Positions 42,546 to 52,237 of a stretch of DNA of 64,000 nt are shown here, piece by piece (within the stretch, counting starts at the first letter, position 1; every line of letters begins with the position of its first letter). This stretch comes from Demequina sp. Lineage in GTDB: Bacteria; Actinomycetota; Actinomycetes; Actinomycetales; Demequinaceae. Below the pieces are notes generated by a model. That model did not search any database and was not told where the DNA came from. It was given only the letters and a program-made list of their open reading frames with translations. Where the stretch lies: positions 1 through 64,000 of the forward strand of contig JASBTB010000014.1 of assembly GCA_030148645.1 (NCBI GenBank), in the 5' to 3' direction. The position numbers and the translations under genes were made by a program.

Positions 42546-43127
42546 ATGGCAGCCAAGATCCGTCTCAAGCGCTTTGGCAAGAAGCGTGCACCGTACTACC
42601 GCGTCGTCGTCATGGACTCGCGTGCCAAGCGCGACGGCCGTGCGATCGAAGAGATCGGCAAGTACCACCCCACCGAGGAGCCCTCGGTCATTGTCATCGA
42701 CTCCGAGCGTGCGCAGTACTGGCTTTCGGTGGGCGCGCAGCCCTCCGATCAGGTCAGAGCGCTTCTGAAACTCACTGGCGACTGGGGGAAGTTCAAGGGC
42801 GACAAGGATGCGACGAGTACCGTCAAGGTAGCGCCGGGCAGGGTCAACGCCGAAGACGCCATCAAGGCGCACGCGGACGAGGCCGAGAAGCGCAAGGCCG
42901 CGAAGTCTGCCGCCAAGGAGGCCGAAGCGGCAGCCAAGGAGAAGGCCGCCAAGGAGGCCGAAGCGACAGCCAAGGCCGCCTCGAAGGCTGAGGCCGACGC
43001 CGTCGCCGACGAGTCCTCCGAGGTCCCCACCGACGAAGCCAATGACGGTGATGTCCAGATCGCCGAGGGCAACCCGAGCGAAGGCGACGACAAGGTCGAG
43101 GGCGCCAACGACGTGGAAGCGAAGTAG
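42546..43127 (+). CDS. rpsP: 30S ribosomal protein S16 with acidic/Ala-Lys C-terminal extension
   Basis: [42 protein letters not shown]; long [23 protein letters not shown] tail. Confidence 0.97.
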   Translation: MAAKIRLKRFGKKRAPYYRVVVMDSRAKRDGRAIEEIGKYHPTEEPSVIVIDSERAQYWLSVGAQPSDQVRALLKLTGDWGKFKGDKDATSTVKVAPGRVNAEDAIKAHADEAEKRKAAKSAAKEAEAAAKEKAAKEAEATAKAASKAEADAVADESSEVPTDEANDGDVQIAEGNPSEGDDKVEGANDVEAK

Positions 43128-43130
43128 CGC

Positions 43131-43361
43131 ATGGTCCTCGAGGCCCTGGAGTTCCTGGTGCGTTCGATCGTCCGCAATCCGGAAGACGTACGTGTCACTG
43201 AGCGTGCGGGGCGTCGCGGAGTGACCCTGAATGTGGTGGTCCATCCGGACGATCTTCCGCGGGTCATCGGCCGTCACGGCCGCACGGCGAATTCGTTGCG
43301 CACCGTCGTCGATGCGGTCGCGCGTGACGAGGTCCGCGTCAACATCGTCGACGTCGCCTAA
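43131..43361 (+). CDS. khpA: KH-domain RNA-binding protein
   Basis: LEFLVRSIVRNPEDVRV...DDLPRVIGRHGRTANSLRTVV; follows rpsP. Confidence 0.93.
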   Translation: MVLEALEFLVRSIVRNPEDVRVTERAGRRGVTLNVVVHPDDLPRVIGRHGRTANSLRTVVDAVARDEVRVNIVDVA

Positions 43362-43379
43362 CGGTTACGTAGTGCGCGG

Positions 43380-43407
43380 GGCCCGGCCCCTTCCGAGGGA
43401 CCGGGCC
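43380..43407. terminator. GC-rich hairpin downstream of khpA
   Basis: GGCCCGGCCCCT-TCCG-AGGGACCGGGCC (one mismatch), followed by TTCCGCG. Confidence 0.6.
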
Positions 43408-43604
43408 TTCCGCGTGTCCGATGGTACGAACCGGGCGCCTTCCGGACGGTACGAACCGGATCCGTGCGCGCCACGCCGCGTGGCGCACCCTTTTGGCAAA
43501 GGGTGCTGGCGTGTCGGCGCGCAAATTGGTTCGGGGCGTCGGGGCGCGGCTGGGGAGGGCACGTAGCGTCCCGACCGCACCCGCAGCACCCTAGTCTTGA
43601 TCCC

Positions 43605-44135
43605 ATGAAGGTGACTGTCGCGCGCGTCGGCCGCGCCCATGGACTCAAGGGCGAGGTGTCGGTCGAACTGAGGACCGACATTCCCGAGCAGCGACTTCGG
43701 CCGGGCGCTGTGCTGGAGACTGAGCCAGCCGCAGCAGGCCCGCTCACGGTGATCTCCGCCCGGACCCAGTCTGGCCGCTGGTACGTGAGGCTTGAGGGGA
43801 TCGCAAGCCGCGAAGCCGCCGAGGCGGCCAGGGGCCTCGAGTTGATGGTCGAGGCGGACGAGGATGAAGAAGACGGCGCCTGGTACGTTCACCAACTGGT
43901 TGGGCTGCGTGCCGAGCGCCCGGACGGCACCCTGGTGGGCGACGTGGTGGACCTGATGGACATGCCCGCCCAGGATCTGCTAATTGTCCGCGAGCCGTCG
44001 GGGCGCCGCTCCATGATTCCGTTTGTCGAGGACTTCGTTCCGGAGGTCGATGTCGAGGGCGGCCGCGTCGTCGTGACCCCGCCCTTCGGGCTTCTTGGTG
44101 GTGAAGAGCAGGCGGACACTGGGGAGCCGCACTAG
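43605..44135 (+). CDS. rimM: Ribosome maturation factor RimM
   Basis: [49 protein letters not shown]. Confidence 0.95.
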   Translation: MKVTVARVGRAHGLKGEVSVELRTDIPEQRLRPGAVLETEPAAAGPLTVISARTQSGRWYVRLEGIASREAAEAARGLELMVEADEDEEDGAWYVHQLVGLRAERPDGTLVGDVVDLMDMPAQDLLIVREPSGRRSMIPFVEDFVPEVDVEGGRVVVTPPFGLLGGEEQADTGEPH

Positions 44136-44860
44136 TGCGTATCGACGTCGTCAGCATCTTCCCCGAATTCTTCTCGGTGTTGGATGTGTCCCTGCTGGGC
44201 AAGGCCCGCCAGGCCGAACTGGTGCAGGCGCACGTCCACGATTTGCGCCAGTGGGCTGACGTGAAGCCGGACGGCACGCCCGATGTGCACCGCGCCGTGG
44301 ACGACTCTCCCTTTGGGGGGGGAGCGGGAATGGTGATGAGGGCCGACGTCTGGGGCAGAGCGCTCGACGATGTGCTCCAACCCGGCGGGGTGCTGGTGAT
44401 CCCAAGTCCGGCAGGTAGTCCCTTCACCCAGGCGCTCGCGGCCGACCTTGCTCAGGCCGAGCAGATCGCCTTCGCTTGCGGACGCTACGAGGGCATCGAC
44501 GCCCGGGTGGCCGAGCACTACGAGGCAGCCGGTTTTCGCGTCGCGGAGTTGTCGCTTGGCGACTACGTGCTCAACGGCGGAGAAGTCGCGGCGGTGGCAA
44601 TGATCGAGGCCATCGCCAGGCTGATTCCAGGATTCATGGGCAATGCAGCCAGCGTCGTCGAGGAGAGTCACGCCGACGGTCTGCTGGAGTACCCGCCATA
44701 CACGAGGCCCGCTTCATGGCGGGGTCTCGAGGTGCCTCGCGTTCTCCTCAGTGGCCACCACGGCATGATCGCGCGGTGGCGTCGCGAGCAGCAGATGGCA
44801 CGCACGCGCCTGCGCCGTCCGGACCTGCTCGCCGACGATGACGACGGTGTGGCACAATAG
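44135..44860 (+). CDS. trmD: tRNA (guanine-N1)-methyltransferase
   Basis: [47 protein letters not shown]. Confidence 0.97.
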   Translation: MRIDVVSIFPEFFSVLDVSLLGKARQAELVQAHVHDLRQWADVKPDGTPDVHRAVDDSPFGGGAGMVMRADVWGRALDDVLQPGGVLVIPSPAGSPFTQALAADLAQAEQIAFACGRYEGIDARVAEHYEAAGFRVAELSLGDYVLNGGEVAAVAMIEAIARLIPGFMGNAASVVEESHADGLLEYPPYTRPASWRGLEVPRVLLSGHHGMIARWRREQQMARTRLRRPDLLADDDDGVAQ

Positions 44861-44987
44861 TGCGTCGGTGCGCGCGGAGTTGAACCTGCCACAGGGGGTT
44901 CAGCGGTTCCCGCGGCGTAACACCCTTTATCGAGTGCCGTAAGGCAAGAGATCGTGGATGACCTGTGGCAACTGCGAGGAGTCAGAC

Positions 44988-45335
44988 ATGCACAAGCTCG
45001 ACGGCGTCGACGCAAGCCAGCTTCGCGACGACATTCCGGCGTTCCGTGCCGGAGACACGCTCAAGGTCCACGTCAAGGTCGTCGAGGGCACCCGCGCTCG
45101 CGTCCAGGTGTTCCAGGGCATCGTGATCGCCCGCCAGGGTTCGGGCGTGGGCGAGACCTTTACGGTCCGCAAGGTCTCCTTCGGCGTGGGGGTGGAGCGC
45201 ATGTTCCCCCTGCACGCCCCGACCATCGACAAGATCGAGGTAGACCGGCGCGGCGACGTTCGCCGTGCCAAGCTCTACTATCTGCGCGGTTTGCGCGGTA
45301 AGGCTGCTCGCATCCGCGAGAAGCGCGAGAACTAG
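44988..45335 (+). CDS. rplS: 50S ribosomal protein L19
   Basis: [57 protein letters not shown]. Confidence 0.97.
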   Translation: MHKLDGVDASQLRDDIPAFRAGDTLKVHVKVVEGTRARVQVFQGIVIARQGSGVGETFTVRKVSFGVGVERMFPLHAPTIDKIEVDRRGDVRRAKLYYLRGLRGKAARIREKREN

Positions 45336-45397
45336 CCATTTCTCCGTCACACGTCGCGCCAGCGCAGAGGTCTGACCTCTCTGCCGGTCGCCGTGTC

Positions 45398-46036
45398 ATG
45401 GCGTGGCTGCGCGAGGTCCTTATCGTGTTGGGTAGCGCGCTCGTCTTGTCGCTGTTGCTCAAGACCTTCGTGTTTCAGTCGTTCTGGATCCCCTCGGGGT
45501 CGATGGAAAACACCCTTGAGGTGCGGGATCGCATTCTCGTGTCGTTGTGGCGTCCCGGTCCACTCGACCTGCGTCGCGGCGACATCGTCGTCTTCAAGGA
45601 CCCGGGCGGCTGGCTGAGCCCGCCGCCGCAGGTGGAACCCACCGGGCTTGCGAAGGGCTGGAGCACCTTCGCCACGTTCGTGGGGTTGCTGCCCCAGGAT
45701 GCTGGCCAGCATCTGGTGAAGCGAGTGATAGGCCTTCCCGGCGACACGGTCGCGTGCAACACTGCCGACGACGCGGTCATGGTCAATGGGGTCGAATTGG
45801 TCGAGAACTACGTCAAGCCCGGCACCTCGAGTTGCACCTACGGGTGGGAGGTCACCGTTCCGGAGGGCCGAATCTGGGTGCTGGGCGACAACCGCTCCAA
45901 CTCGGCCGACTCGCGTGCTCACCTAGGCGACCCCGGTGGGGGCATGGTCCCGATCGACAACGTGGTTGGTACGGCGTTCGTGACGGCATGGCCGCTTGAG
46001 CACTGGAAGACGTTCGGCAATCCCTACCCCGGCTAG
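45398..46036 (+). CDS. lepB: Signal peptidase I
   Basis: FWIPSGSMENTLEVRDRILVSL, LVKRVIGLPGDTV, WVLGDNRSNSADSRAH. Confidence 0.95.
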   Translation: MAWLREVLIVLGSALVLSLLLKTFVFQSFWIPSGSMENTLEVRDRILVSLWRPGPLDLRRGDIVVFKDPGGWLSPPPQVEPTGLAKGWSTFATFVGLLPQDAGQHLVKRVIGLPGDTVACNTADDAVMVNGVELVENYVKPGTSSCTYGWEVTVPEGRIWVLGDNRSNSADSRAHLGDPGGGMVPIDNVVGTAFVTAWPLEHWKTFGNPYPG

Positions 46037-46046
46037 GGTCGGGGCT

Positions 46047-46718
46047 ATGGCAGTGACTCTTATCCGCGAGTCTGCCCGGTGGGACGCGGGCGCGCGCCTC
46101 GTAGCGGGAATCGATGAGGTGGGCAGAGGTGCGCTGGCTGGCCCCGTGAGCGTGGGCGTGGCGGTACTCACGCGGTGCACCACGTGGCCCGCCGGGCTCG
46201 CGGACTCCAAGGAACTGAGCCCCACGGCGCGCGAGGCTATCGCAACGGCGATCCCGGATTTTGGTGTGGGCCGGGCGGTGGGTCATGCGAGCCCGGCAGA
46301 GATCGACGAGCGCGGCATCGTCGCCGCTCTGCGGCTGGCGGGGATGCGGGCCCTGGCCTCCCTGGCGGACGACGGCATCGTGCCCGATGCGATTCTGCTC
46401 GACGGTCGCCATGACTGGCTGACCCCACCCGCCGCCGACCTGTTCGCGGACGATGCCGATGCCACGGCCCTCGCGCCTGTCACCATGGTCGTCAAAGGCG
46501 ACCGGCTGTGCGCGTCGATTGCGGCCGCCTCGATCGTGGCCAAGGTGGAGCGCGACGCGCTGATGCGCGAGGCCCACGTGTCACACCCCGCTTACGGCTG
46601 GGAGGGCAACAAAGGCTACGGTTCCGCTGGGCACCTGGCGGCCCTGCGGGAGATCGGCCCGAGCCCCCTGCACCGGGTGTCGTGGAAGCTGCCCGAGCGG
46701 GTGGGGGCCGACAGCTAG
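46047..46718 (+). CDS. rnhB: Ribonuclease HII
   Basis: AGIDEVGRGALAGPVSVGVAVL, DSKELSPTARE, HPAYGWEGNKGYGSAGH. Confidence 0.95.
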   Translation: MAVTLIRESARWDAGARLVAGIDEVGRGALAGPVSVGVAVLTRCTTWPAGLADSKELSPTAREAIATAIPDFGVGRAVGHASPAEIDERGIVAALRLAGMRALASLADDGIVPDAILLDGRHDWLTPPAADLFADDADATALAPVTMVVKGDRLCASIAAASIVAKVERDALMREAHVSHPAYGWEGNKGYGSAGHLAALREIGPSPLHRVSWKLPERVGADS

Positions 46719-47497
46719 GCGTCGCCATCCCATCCGAGTCGACGTGTCACGGCCCGTACGGCGGCCGGCGGCAGTCCCGTGGGTCCTACGCCAAGGTGTT
46801 CCGCGGCGATGTCGAGCAGTGTTCGCGCGGCTGTCTCCGGCGACTGCGCGACCGCCTCGGCGATCTGTGCCGCGAGTTCTGGGTAGGCCCGTTCGACGCG
46901 TCGGAATCCGTCGAGGCGGTCAAGTGCTGCTGCCTCGTGCGACGCAAGGGTGGCACGAACGGCGCGTAGCAGTGCCGCGACGGCTTCGTTGCGAATGACG
47001 TTTCCGGCACTGACGCGCTCGCCGCGGCGCCACCGTCCGACTCCATGGAGGAGTTCGAAGAGGAAGACCGCAATGTCGCGGTCGGCGTCCGCTTCGTTCG
47101 CCGCAAACCGGCAGGAAGCGATCTCTGCCATGGTCTCCACTACGCCGCCACGGTCCAAGAGAACGAGATAGTCGTCGGCGACCCAGGTGCGCAGGCTTTC
47201 GAGAGTGGCGACACCCCACTCGACGAGGTGTCCGTTGCCGTAGACGGCCTTCCCGCCCCCGTGGTGCTCAACGGTCCGCAGGACAAGATCTTCAGGGTAG
47301 GGCAGCCAGGCGAGACCGTCGCGGAATACTGCTGTCGCTTCGGGCTTGGCGATGATGGCGATGTCGTGGTCCGACTACTCATCCACTCAAGAGGAGTCGG
47401 CCGTCGATCCCATGCCCACCACGCCCACCACGTCGCGTCGTGCCGACAACGTGGCGAGCACCCCCTGAAGCCACTCGTGGTGCTGTTCGGGTGTCAT
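46715..47497 (-). pseudogene. Nucleotidyltransferase-domain protein interrupted by two in-frame stops
   Basis: Minus-strand frame from ATG 47497: MTPEQHHEWLQGVLATLSARRDVVGVVGMGSTADSS*VDE*SDHDIAIIAKPEAT...LVLLDRGGVVETMAEIAS...; TGA at 47389-47387 and TAG at 47377-47375; ATGA overlap with GH31 stop. Confidence 0.8.
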
Positions 47498-49743
47498 GTC
47501 GCCGACGTGAACAGTGGGCCGAGCCTGTCCCAAGCAGACGCACGGACGTATACGGGCACCCTGTGGCGAGGCGTGTGAGTGGTGATGGTCTGTCCGCCCT
47601 CGACCGGCTCGCCCGTCCAGGCATCACGCCAGTCGCCGCGCGGCACGTACACGTCCCAGGACTCGCCTGGCGCGAGAACGGGGGCCACGAGCACGTCGTC
47701 GCCCAGCGTCCATTCGGGCGGCGCGGACCACACGGCCTGGTCGTCGGCATGGTCGAAGAACAGCGGGCGCATGAGTGGGCGCGAGGTGTCGACAGCCTTC
47801 TTCGCCTGCTCGGCGATGTAGGTCAGCAGCCGCTCGCGAAGAGCCACGATCTCCCGCACCTCGTCAATCACGGAGGCGTCGTCGGAGAGCTCAGCAATGT
47901 TCCACGGAGTGCGATCCCGCGAGGGAGTGCGGTGGTGGTTGAACTCCGAGTGGTATTGCATGATCGGCACAAACGCGCTCGCGGCGAAGGCGCGTACGTA
48001 GAGTTCGGCGTCGGGCACGGGCCCCGAGAAACCTGCGATGTCCCAACCCCAATAGACGATGCCCGATGCGGCGGCGTTGAGTCCCGCCCACATGGACCAG
48101 CGGAACGCGTCCCAGGTGGAGTTCTCGTCGCCTGCCCAGAACGCGCCGTGGGCCTGTGAGCCGGTGAATCCCGCACGCGAGAACGTTACCGGCGCTTTGC
48201 CGCATCGCCGCATGAGGTCGCCGTAGGCCTTCGCGTAGGCCACCGGGTTGAGGTTATTGGCCTCTGCGCCAGTGCGTCCGTCGCGATAGACCAGGTCGGA
48301 GCCCCACGCGTGTTCGCCGCCATCAGTCTTGAAGCCGTCCACGCCCATCTGCTCCACCAGGTAGCGGCGCTTCTGGGTCCACCACCGGGCCGCGTCGTCG
48401 TCAAGGAAGTTGGGCATGAGACTGAGGGGGAACCACCATCCGCGGTTGCGGTAGGGCCGCAGCGAACCGTCCGCGTGGCGCGTCCGGATGACGCGCCCCT
48501 CCCGGATCGCAGCATCGGCGTCGTGCCGGGTTTGACCCTTGGGGTGGGGCCGCATCTTGATCAGCGGGATCTGCCACAGCAACAGGCGCGTGTCCTGCGC
48601 GTGTAGCGAGTCCACCATCCCCTTGGGGTCGGGCCACGCGCCATCGGCAGGGTAGGTGAAGTCCTCCAGGCGCAAGGGACCGCCGTCTTCGCGGGGCTGG
48701 TACTGGGCGTCGCGCCATACCGTGAAGGTGCTTTCATCGCTCCAGGCTTCGATCACAATGGAGCCGACGGGGATCCCGTGCTGCGCATGCAATGCCGCTT
48801 GACGTTCCACCTCGGCCTGGGTGTTCCACTCGTTGCCGCTAGCCCACAGGCGCAGTACCCAGTCGGGAAGCTCCTTGGGGCGTCCGGCGTGCGCCAAGAA
48901 CGCGTCCAGCACCTGCGTGGGTGGGCCGCCAAAGGTGCGGACAGTCAGGGGCGTTGGTGCATCGGCGGGCGCGGCGGTTTCCGCTTCCACAGTGAGAAGG
49001 TTGGTAGCGGTCTCGCCGACGTCGAACCACACGCGCCGCGACGTGTCCACGTGAAATCCCCAGCCGGAGCCTCCCACCACGTGGGCAAACGGCATCGGCA
49101 TGTAGGTGCGGCGCATCGCGCCTTGGGACTTGTACTGTTCAAACACCACAGAGTCGAGGCTCGTGCCGCGGTGATCGAGGCGGTCGAAGCGCTCGCCAAA
49201 CCCGACGACGTGCTCCCCGTCGGCGAGGGGGAGCGAAAAGCGCACCGTTGCGACGTGGGTCGCGGTGCGCAGCGCCCGCACCGAACCGGAGACGACGCCG
49301 ACCGGGCCCTCTATCGCGACCAGCCCATCGGGCGCGTCTTCCCACCGTGCCACCTCGGCGTGAGAGATAGTGGTGAGGCGCGTGGTCTCGCCATCGGAGG
49401 CGCTGAGTCGGTACGACAGCGACACGGTGTCGGCGGCGACGTCGACAGTGGCCTCCCAGCCGCCCGACCTTCTGGCCACTTTGGCCTGGGCGGACGCGAG
49501 GTGGCCGCCATCGACCTGGTGGCCGCGCGCCAACCTCACGACCGGCGCGCAGCGCACGTCACGCGTGGAGCGGGAGCCGTCGGCGCGAGTCTCGGTCAGA
49601 TGGAGCATGACGGCGCGGACGTCGGCGGATGTGCGAGAGCCGATGCGCAGGCTCTCGCCCGCGATCGGTAGCACGGGCCAGCGTTGGTCGGTGTCGGCGG
49701 AGTACGGATGCCCCGAACCAAGGGGGCTGTGCTGGATCATCAT
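47494..49743 (-). CDS. Glycoside hydrolase family 31 (alpha-glucosidase/xylosidase-like)
   Basis: WVLRLWASGNEWNTQAEVE, MGVDGFKTDGGEHAW, FSRAGFTGSQAHGAFWAGDENSTWDAFRWSMWAGLNAAASGIVYWGWDIAGF. Confidence 0.93.
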   Translation of the reverse strand: MMIQHSPLGSGHPYSADTDQRWPVLPIAGESLRIGSRTSADVRAVMLHLTETRADGSRSTRDVRCAPVVRLARGHQVDGGHLASAQAKVARRSGGWEATVDVAADTVSLSYRLSASDGETTRLTTISHAEVARWEDAPDGLVAIEGPVGVVSGSVRALRTATHVATVRFSLPLADGEHVVGFGERFDRLDHRGTSLDSVVFEQYKSQGAMRRTYMPMPFAHVVGGSGWGFHVDTSRRVWFDVGETATNLLTVEAETAAPADAPTPLTVRTFGGPPTQVLDAFLAHAGRPKELPDWVLRLWASGNEWNTQAEVERQAALHAQHGIPVGSIVIEAWSDESTFTVWRDAQYQPREDGGPLRLEDFTYPADGAWPDPKGMVDSLHAQDTRLLLWQIPLIKMRPHPKGQTRHDADAAIREGRVIRTRHADGSLRPYRNRGWWFPLSLMPNFLDDDAARWWTQKRRYLVEQMGVDGFKTDGGEHAWGSDLVYRDGRTGAEANNLNPVAYAKAYGDLMRRCGKAPVTFSRAGFTGSQAHGAFWAGDENSTWDAFRWSMWAGLNAAASGIVYWGWDIAGFSGPVPDAELYVRAFAASAFVPIMQYHSEFNHHRTPSRDRTPWNIAELSDDASVIDEVREIVALRERLLTYIAEQAKKAVDTSRPLMRPLFFDHADDQAVWSAPPEWTLGDDVLVAPVLAPGESWDVYVPRGDWRDAWTGEPVEGGQTITTHTPRHRVPVYVRASAWDRLGPLFTSAT

Positions 49744-50846
49744 TGGTCGAGTTCCCTTCCGAGGCGGAGCACCATGGCGTGCGACCACAGCAGGGGTGTG
49801 GCAACCTCACCCCACTTGTCGATCCACTGGTGGCGGTGTTCGGGTGCCAGCAGGTGGCGGTCAACTTGTTCGGGAAGCTCGAGGGACGCGGTGGCCGTCG
49901 ACATCGCCCACGCGAGGTAATCGGCTGCGCGATCAGTGTCGCCGAGCGCGGCGCGCGCGAGGCCCGCGAAGCAGCTGAGCAGCGGCCACTGGCCGCCTCC
50001 GTAGAACGTGTCTGCGGCAAAGCGATGCATCCCGCCGTCCACGGCCAGTGCAGACTCGACCGCCTCGACGGTGGCTCGAGCGACCGGGTGGTCGGCGGGG
50101 ATGAAGCCGAGCGGTGCGATGAGGGCGGTGAGCGACGCGTCGACGGCCGTAGAGCCGACCCACTTGATGAGGTGGCCGTCGACCACCCCTTCCGTGAGGA
50201 CGACGCCGCGAATCGCAGCGGCGGTCGAGGCGGCGAGATGGGCGCGCGCCTGATCGAGCACGCCCATGCGGGACGCGGCCTCAAGACCGGCGCCGACGCA
50301 ACCGAGCGTCGACACGTGAATCTGTTCGTCGTGTTCCTCCCACCAGTCGAAGCAGGGGCGATCCCATGAGGAAACCAGGTAGTCGACTGTGAGGGCGACG
50401 GCGTCCGTGTAGGGGGAAAGGTCGACGCCGTGACGCGTCGCATGGGCGTCGAGCGCCCACAGCCAGGTGCCGAACCCGTCGAGTTGGAAGTCCCACCACT
50501 CGTCGCTGGCGCCGCGGTGACCGTCGAAGGTGAAGCGGGCGGGCAACATGTCGTGGTCGGCGAGCGGTTCACCCGCGCCTGCTGCCGCCACTGCCGCGCG
50601 AATGTCGTCGCGGTACAGGCGCACCACACGCGCGCACCACGCGAAGAAGGCGTCGACGGAGGCGACGTCGCCCGCCGCAGACATTCCGTCGGCGATGAAG
50701 GCGCCGTCGCGGAACCAACAGAATCCCTGATACGCGGGGAAGGTGGGGCTGGCCGGGTAGGCGCCCTCCGGGGTCTGGAGGGAGCGGATGAGGGCGCGGG
50801 AATGGTCGAGAAGGGCGCGATCGGGCAAGGATGCGACCGGGGTCAT
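49740..50846 (-). CDS. GH15-like glycosidase (glucoamylase/glucodextranase type)
   Basis: YPASPTFPAYQGFCWFRDGAFIADGMSAAGDV; ATGATG overlap with GH31 start. Confidence 0.78.
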   Translation of the reverse strand: MTPVASLPDRALLDHSRALIRSLQTPEGAYPASPTFPAYQGFCWFRDGAFIADGMSAAGDVASVDAFFAWCARVVRLYRDDIRAAVAAAGAGEPLADHDMLPARFTFDGHRGASDEWWDFQLDGFGTWLWALDAHATRHGVDLSPYTDAVALTVDYLVSSWDRPCFDWWEEHDEQIHVSTLGCVGAGLEAASRMGVLDQARAHLAASTAAAIRGVVLTEGVVDGHLIKWVGSTAVDASLTALIAPLGFIPADHPVARATVEAVESALAVDGGMHRFAADTFYGGGQWPLLSCFAGLARAALGDTDRAADYLAWAMSTATASLELPEQVDRHLLAPEHRHQWIDKWGEVATPLLWSHAMVLRLGRELDQ

Positions 50847-50882
50847 GAGGGTACTCGATTCTGGACGTCGGGGTAGGCTCGC

Positions 50883-50925
50883 AGGGCCCGGTGGCGGCGA
50901 ATTCTGGGCGCCGCCACCGGGCCCT
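50883..50925. terminator. Perfect 17-bp hairpin between substrate-binding protein and GH15 genes
   Basis: AGGGCCCGGTGGCGGCG-AATTCTGGG-CGCCGCCACCGGGCCCT; no T-tract on the minus strand. Confidence 0.7.
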
Positions 50926-50932
50926 CGTTGCG

Positions 50933-52204
50933 TCAGCCGAGGAGGTCGTTGATGCGTGAGGCGGCAGAGGCGATGGCGTCCTCCACCGACTTGCGACCTG
51001 CAGCTGCTTCCGTCAACTCGGCACCGACGATGTCCTGCATCTCGGCCTGGTTGTCGCCGATGACGGGTGGTAACGCAATGCCGTCGAGCGAGTCGAATAC
51101 GGCCTGACGATTGTCAGGCGCGCCCTGGTCGAGGTAGGTGGCCAGCAGCGCGTCGTCTGCGATGGCTGGGAGTTCCCAACCGGTGCTCAAACGTGTGTCC
51201 ACCATCACCTGAGAACTGGTGAGGTACTCGGCGAACTTCTGCGCCGCATCCGTGTTCGCCGAGTTCGCGGAGACGGCCACGGCGTTGGAGAACACGGCTG
51301 AAGCGTTGGTGGCATCGCCTGGTTCCACCGCGATGTCCCACGCGAAACTGCTGTCGGCGGCCGCGCCGAACATCCAGATGCCCGAGTGCCACATGGCAAG
51401 TTTGCCGTCGGCCCACAGGCTCGTGTCGAAGTCCGGGGTGCCGGCGCCCTGTTCGGCGGTGGGCATCGTCGACCCCGACTTGCCCACGAGCCACTGCGCA
51501 GCGGCAATACCCTCGGGCGAGTCGAACGCCACGGAGGTGCCGTCGTCGCTGAGGAACTGGCCGCCCGCCTGCACGAGTGCCTTGTAGAACTCGTAGTAGG
51601 AAATCGGCTGGTAGTCGCCCCACACTCCTGCGTCAGTGTCGGTCAACGCTTCGGCGGCCGCCTTCTCGTCAGCCCACGTCCACTCGGACGTCGGGTAGCC
51701 GATGCCTGCAGCATCGAAGAGGTCCTTGTTGAAAAACAGGACGACCGTCGAGAACGACGTCGGCAGCGCATAGGAGACGCCGTCGGTCTGGTATGCCGCG
51801 GCAATGTCGCCGCGGTACACCGAGGTGTCGACGCCCTCTAGGGCGGCGAAGGCGCCAGCCGACTGGTATGTCGGGTAGGTGGCGTACTCGATGTCGAACA
51901 CGTCGGCTGTGGTGCCAGCCGCCAGGTCGGTTTGGAGGGCGGTGAAGTAGTCGGCGTAGGGCAACGTCGTCACCTCGACGGTGATGCCGGGGTTGTCCGC
52001 CTCGAATGCAGAGACGATGGTGGCCAGGTTGTCTTCATTGCCGCCGTTCGAGATGAAGTTCGAATACGTGATGGTGACCGGCTCGGCTGAGCCGGAGGTG
52101 GCGTCCCCCGGTGATGCGGTGGGCTCGGCGCTCGACGAGCACGCAGTGAGCGCCAGTGCGAGGGCGGCGGCGATGCCGACCCCGGCGATTGCTGACTTTT
52201 TCAT
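50933..52204 (-). CDS. ABC transporter sugar-binding lipoprotein
   Basis: Lipobox ALTACSSS; extracellular solute-binding family 1 pattern (FEADNPGITVEVTTLPYADYFTALQTDLAAG). Confidence 0.93.
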   Translation of the reverse strand: MKKSAIAGVGIAAALALALTACSSSAEPTASPGDATSGSAEPVTITYSNFISNGGNEDNLATIVSAFEADNPGITVEVTTLPYADYFTALQTDLAAGTTADVFDIEYATYPTYQSAGAFAALEGVDTSVYRGDIAAAYQTDGVSYALPTSFSTVVLFFNKDLFDAAGIGYPTSEWTWADEKAAAEALTDTDAGVWGDYQPISYYEFYKALVQAGGQFLSDDGTSVAFDSPEGIAAAQWLVGKSGSTMPTAEQGAGTPDFDTSLWADGKLAMWHSGIWMFGAAADSSFAWDIAVEPGDATNASAVFSNAVAVSANSANTDAAQKFAEYLTSSQVMVDTRLSTGWELPAIADDALLATYLDQGAPDNRQAVFDSLDGIALPPVIGDNQAEMQDIVGAELTEAAAGRKSVEDAIASAASRINDLLG

Positions 52205-52237
52205 GGGATTTCCTTCGTTTTCTGGGTGGTGCCCGGG

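Noticed and set aside
47045-47578. 177-aa plus-strand ORF over the nucleotidyltransferase pseudogene
   Set aside because: The minus-strand frame has clear family motifs and operon overlap; plus-strand translation has none
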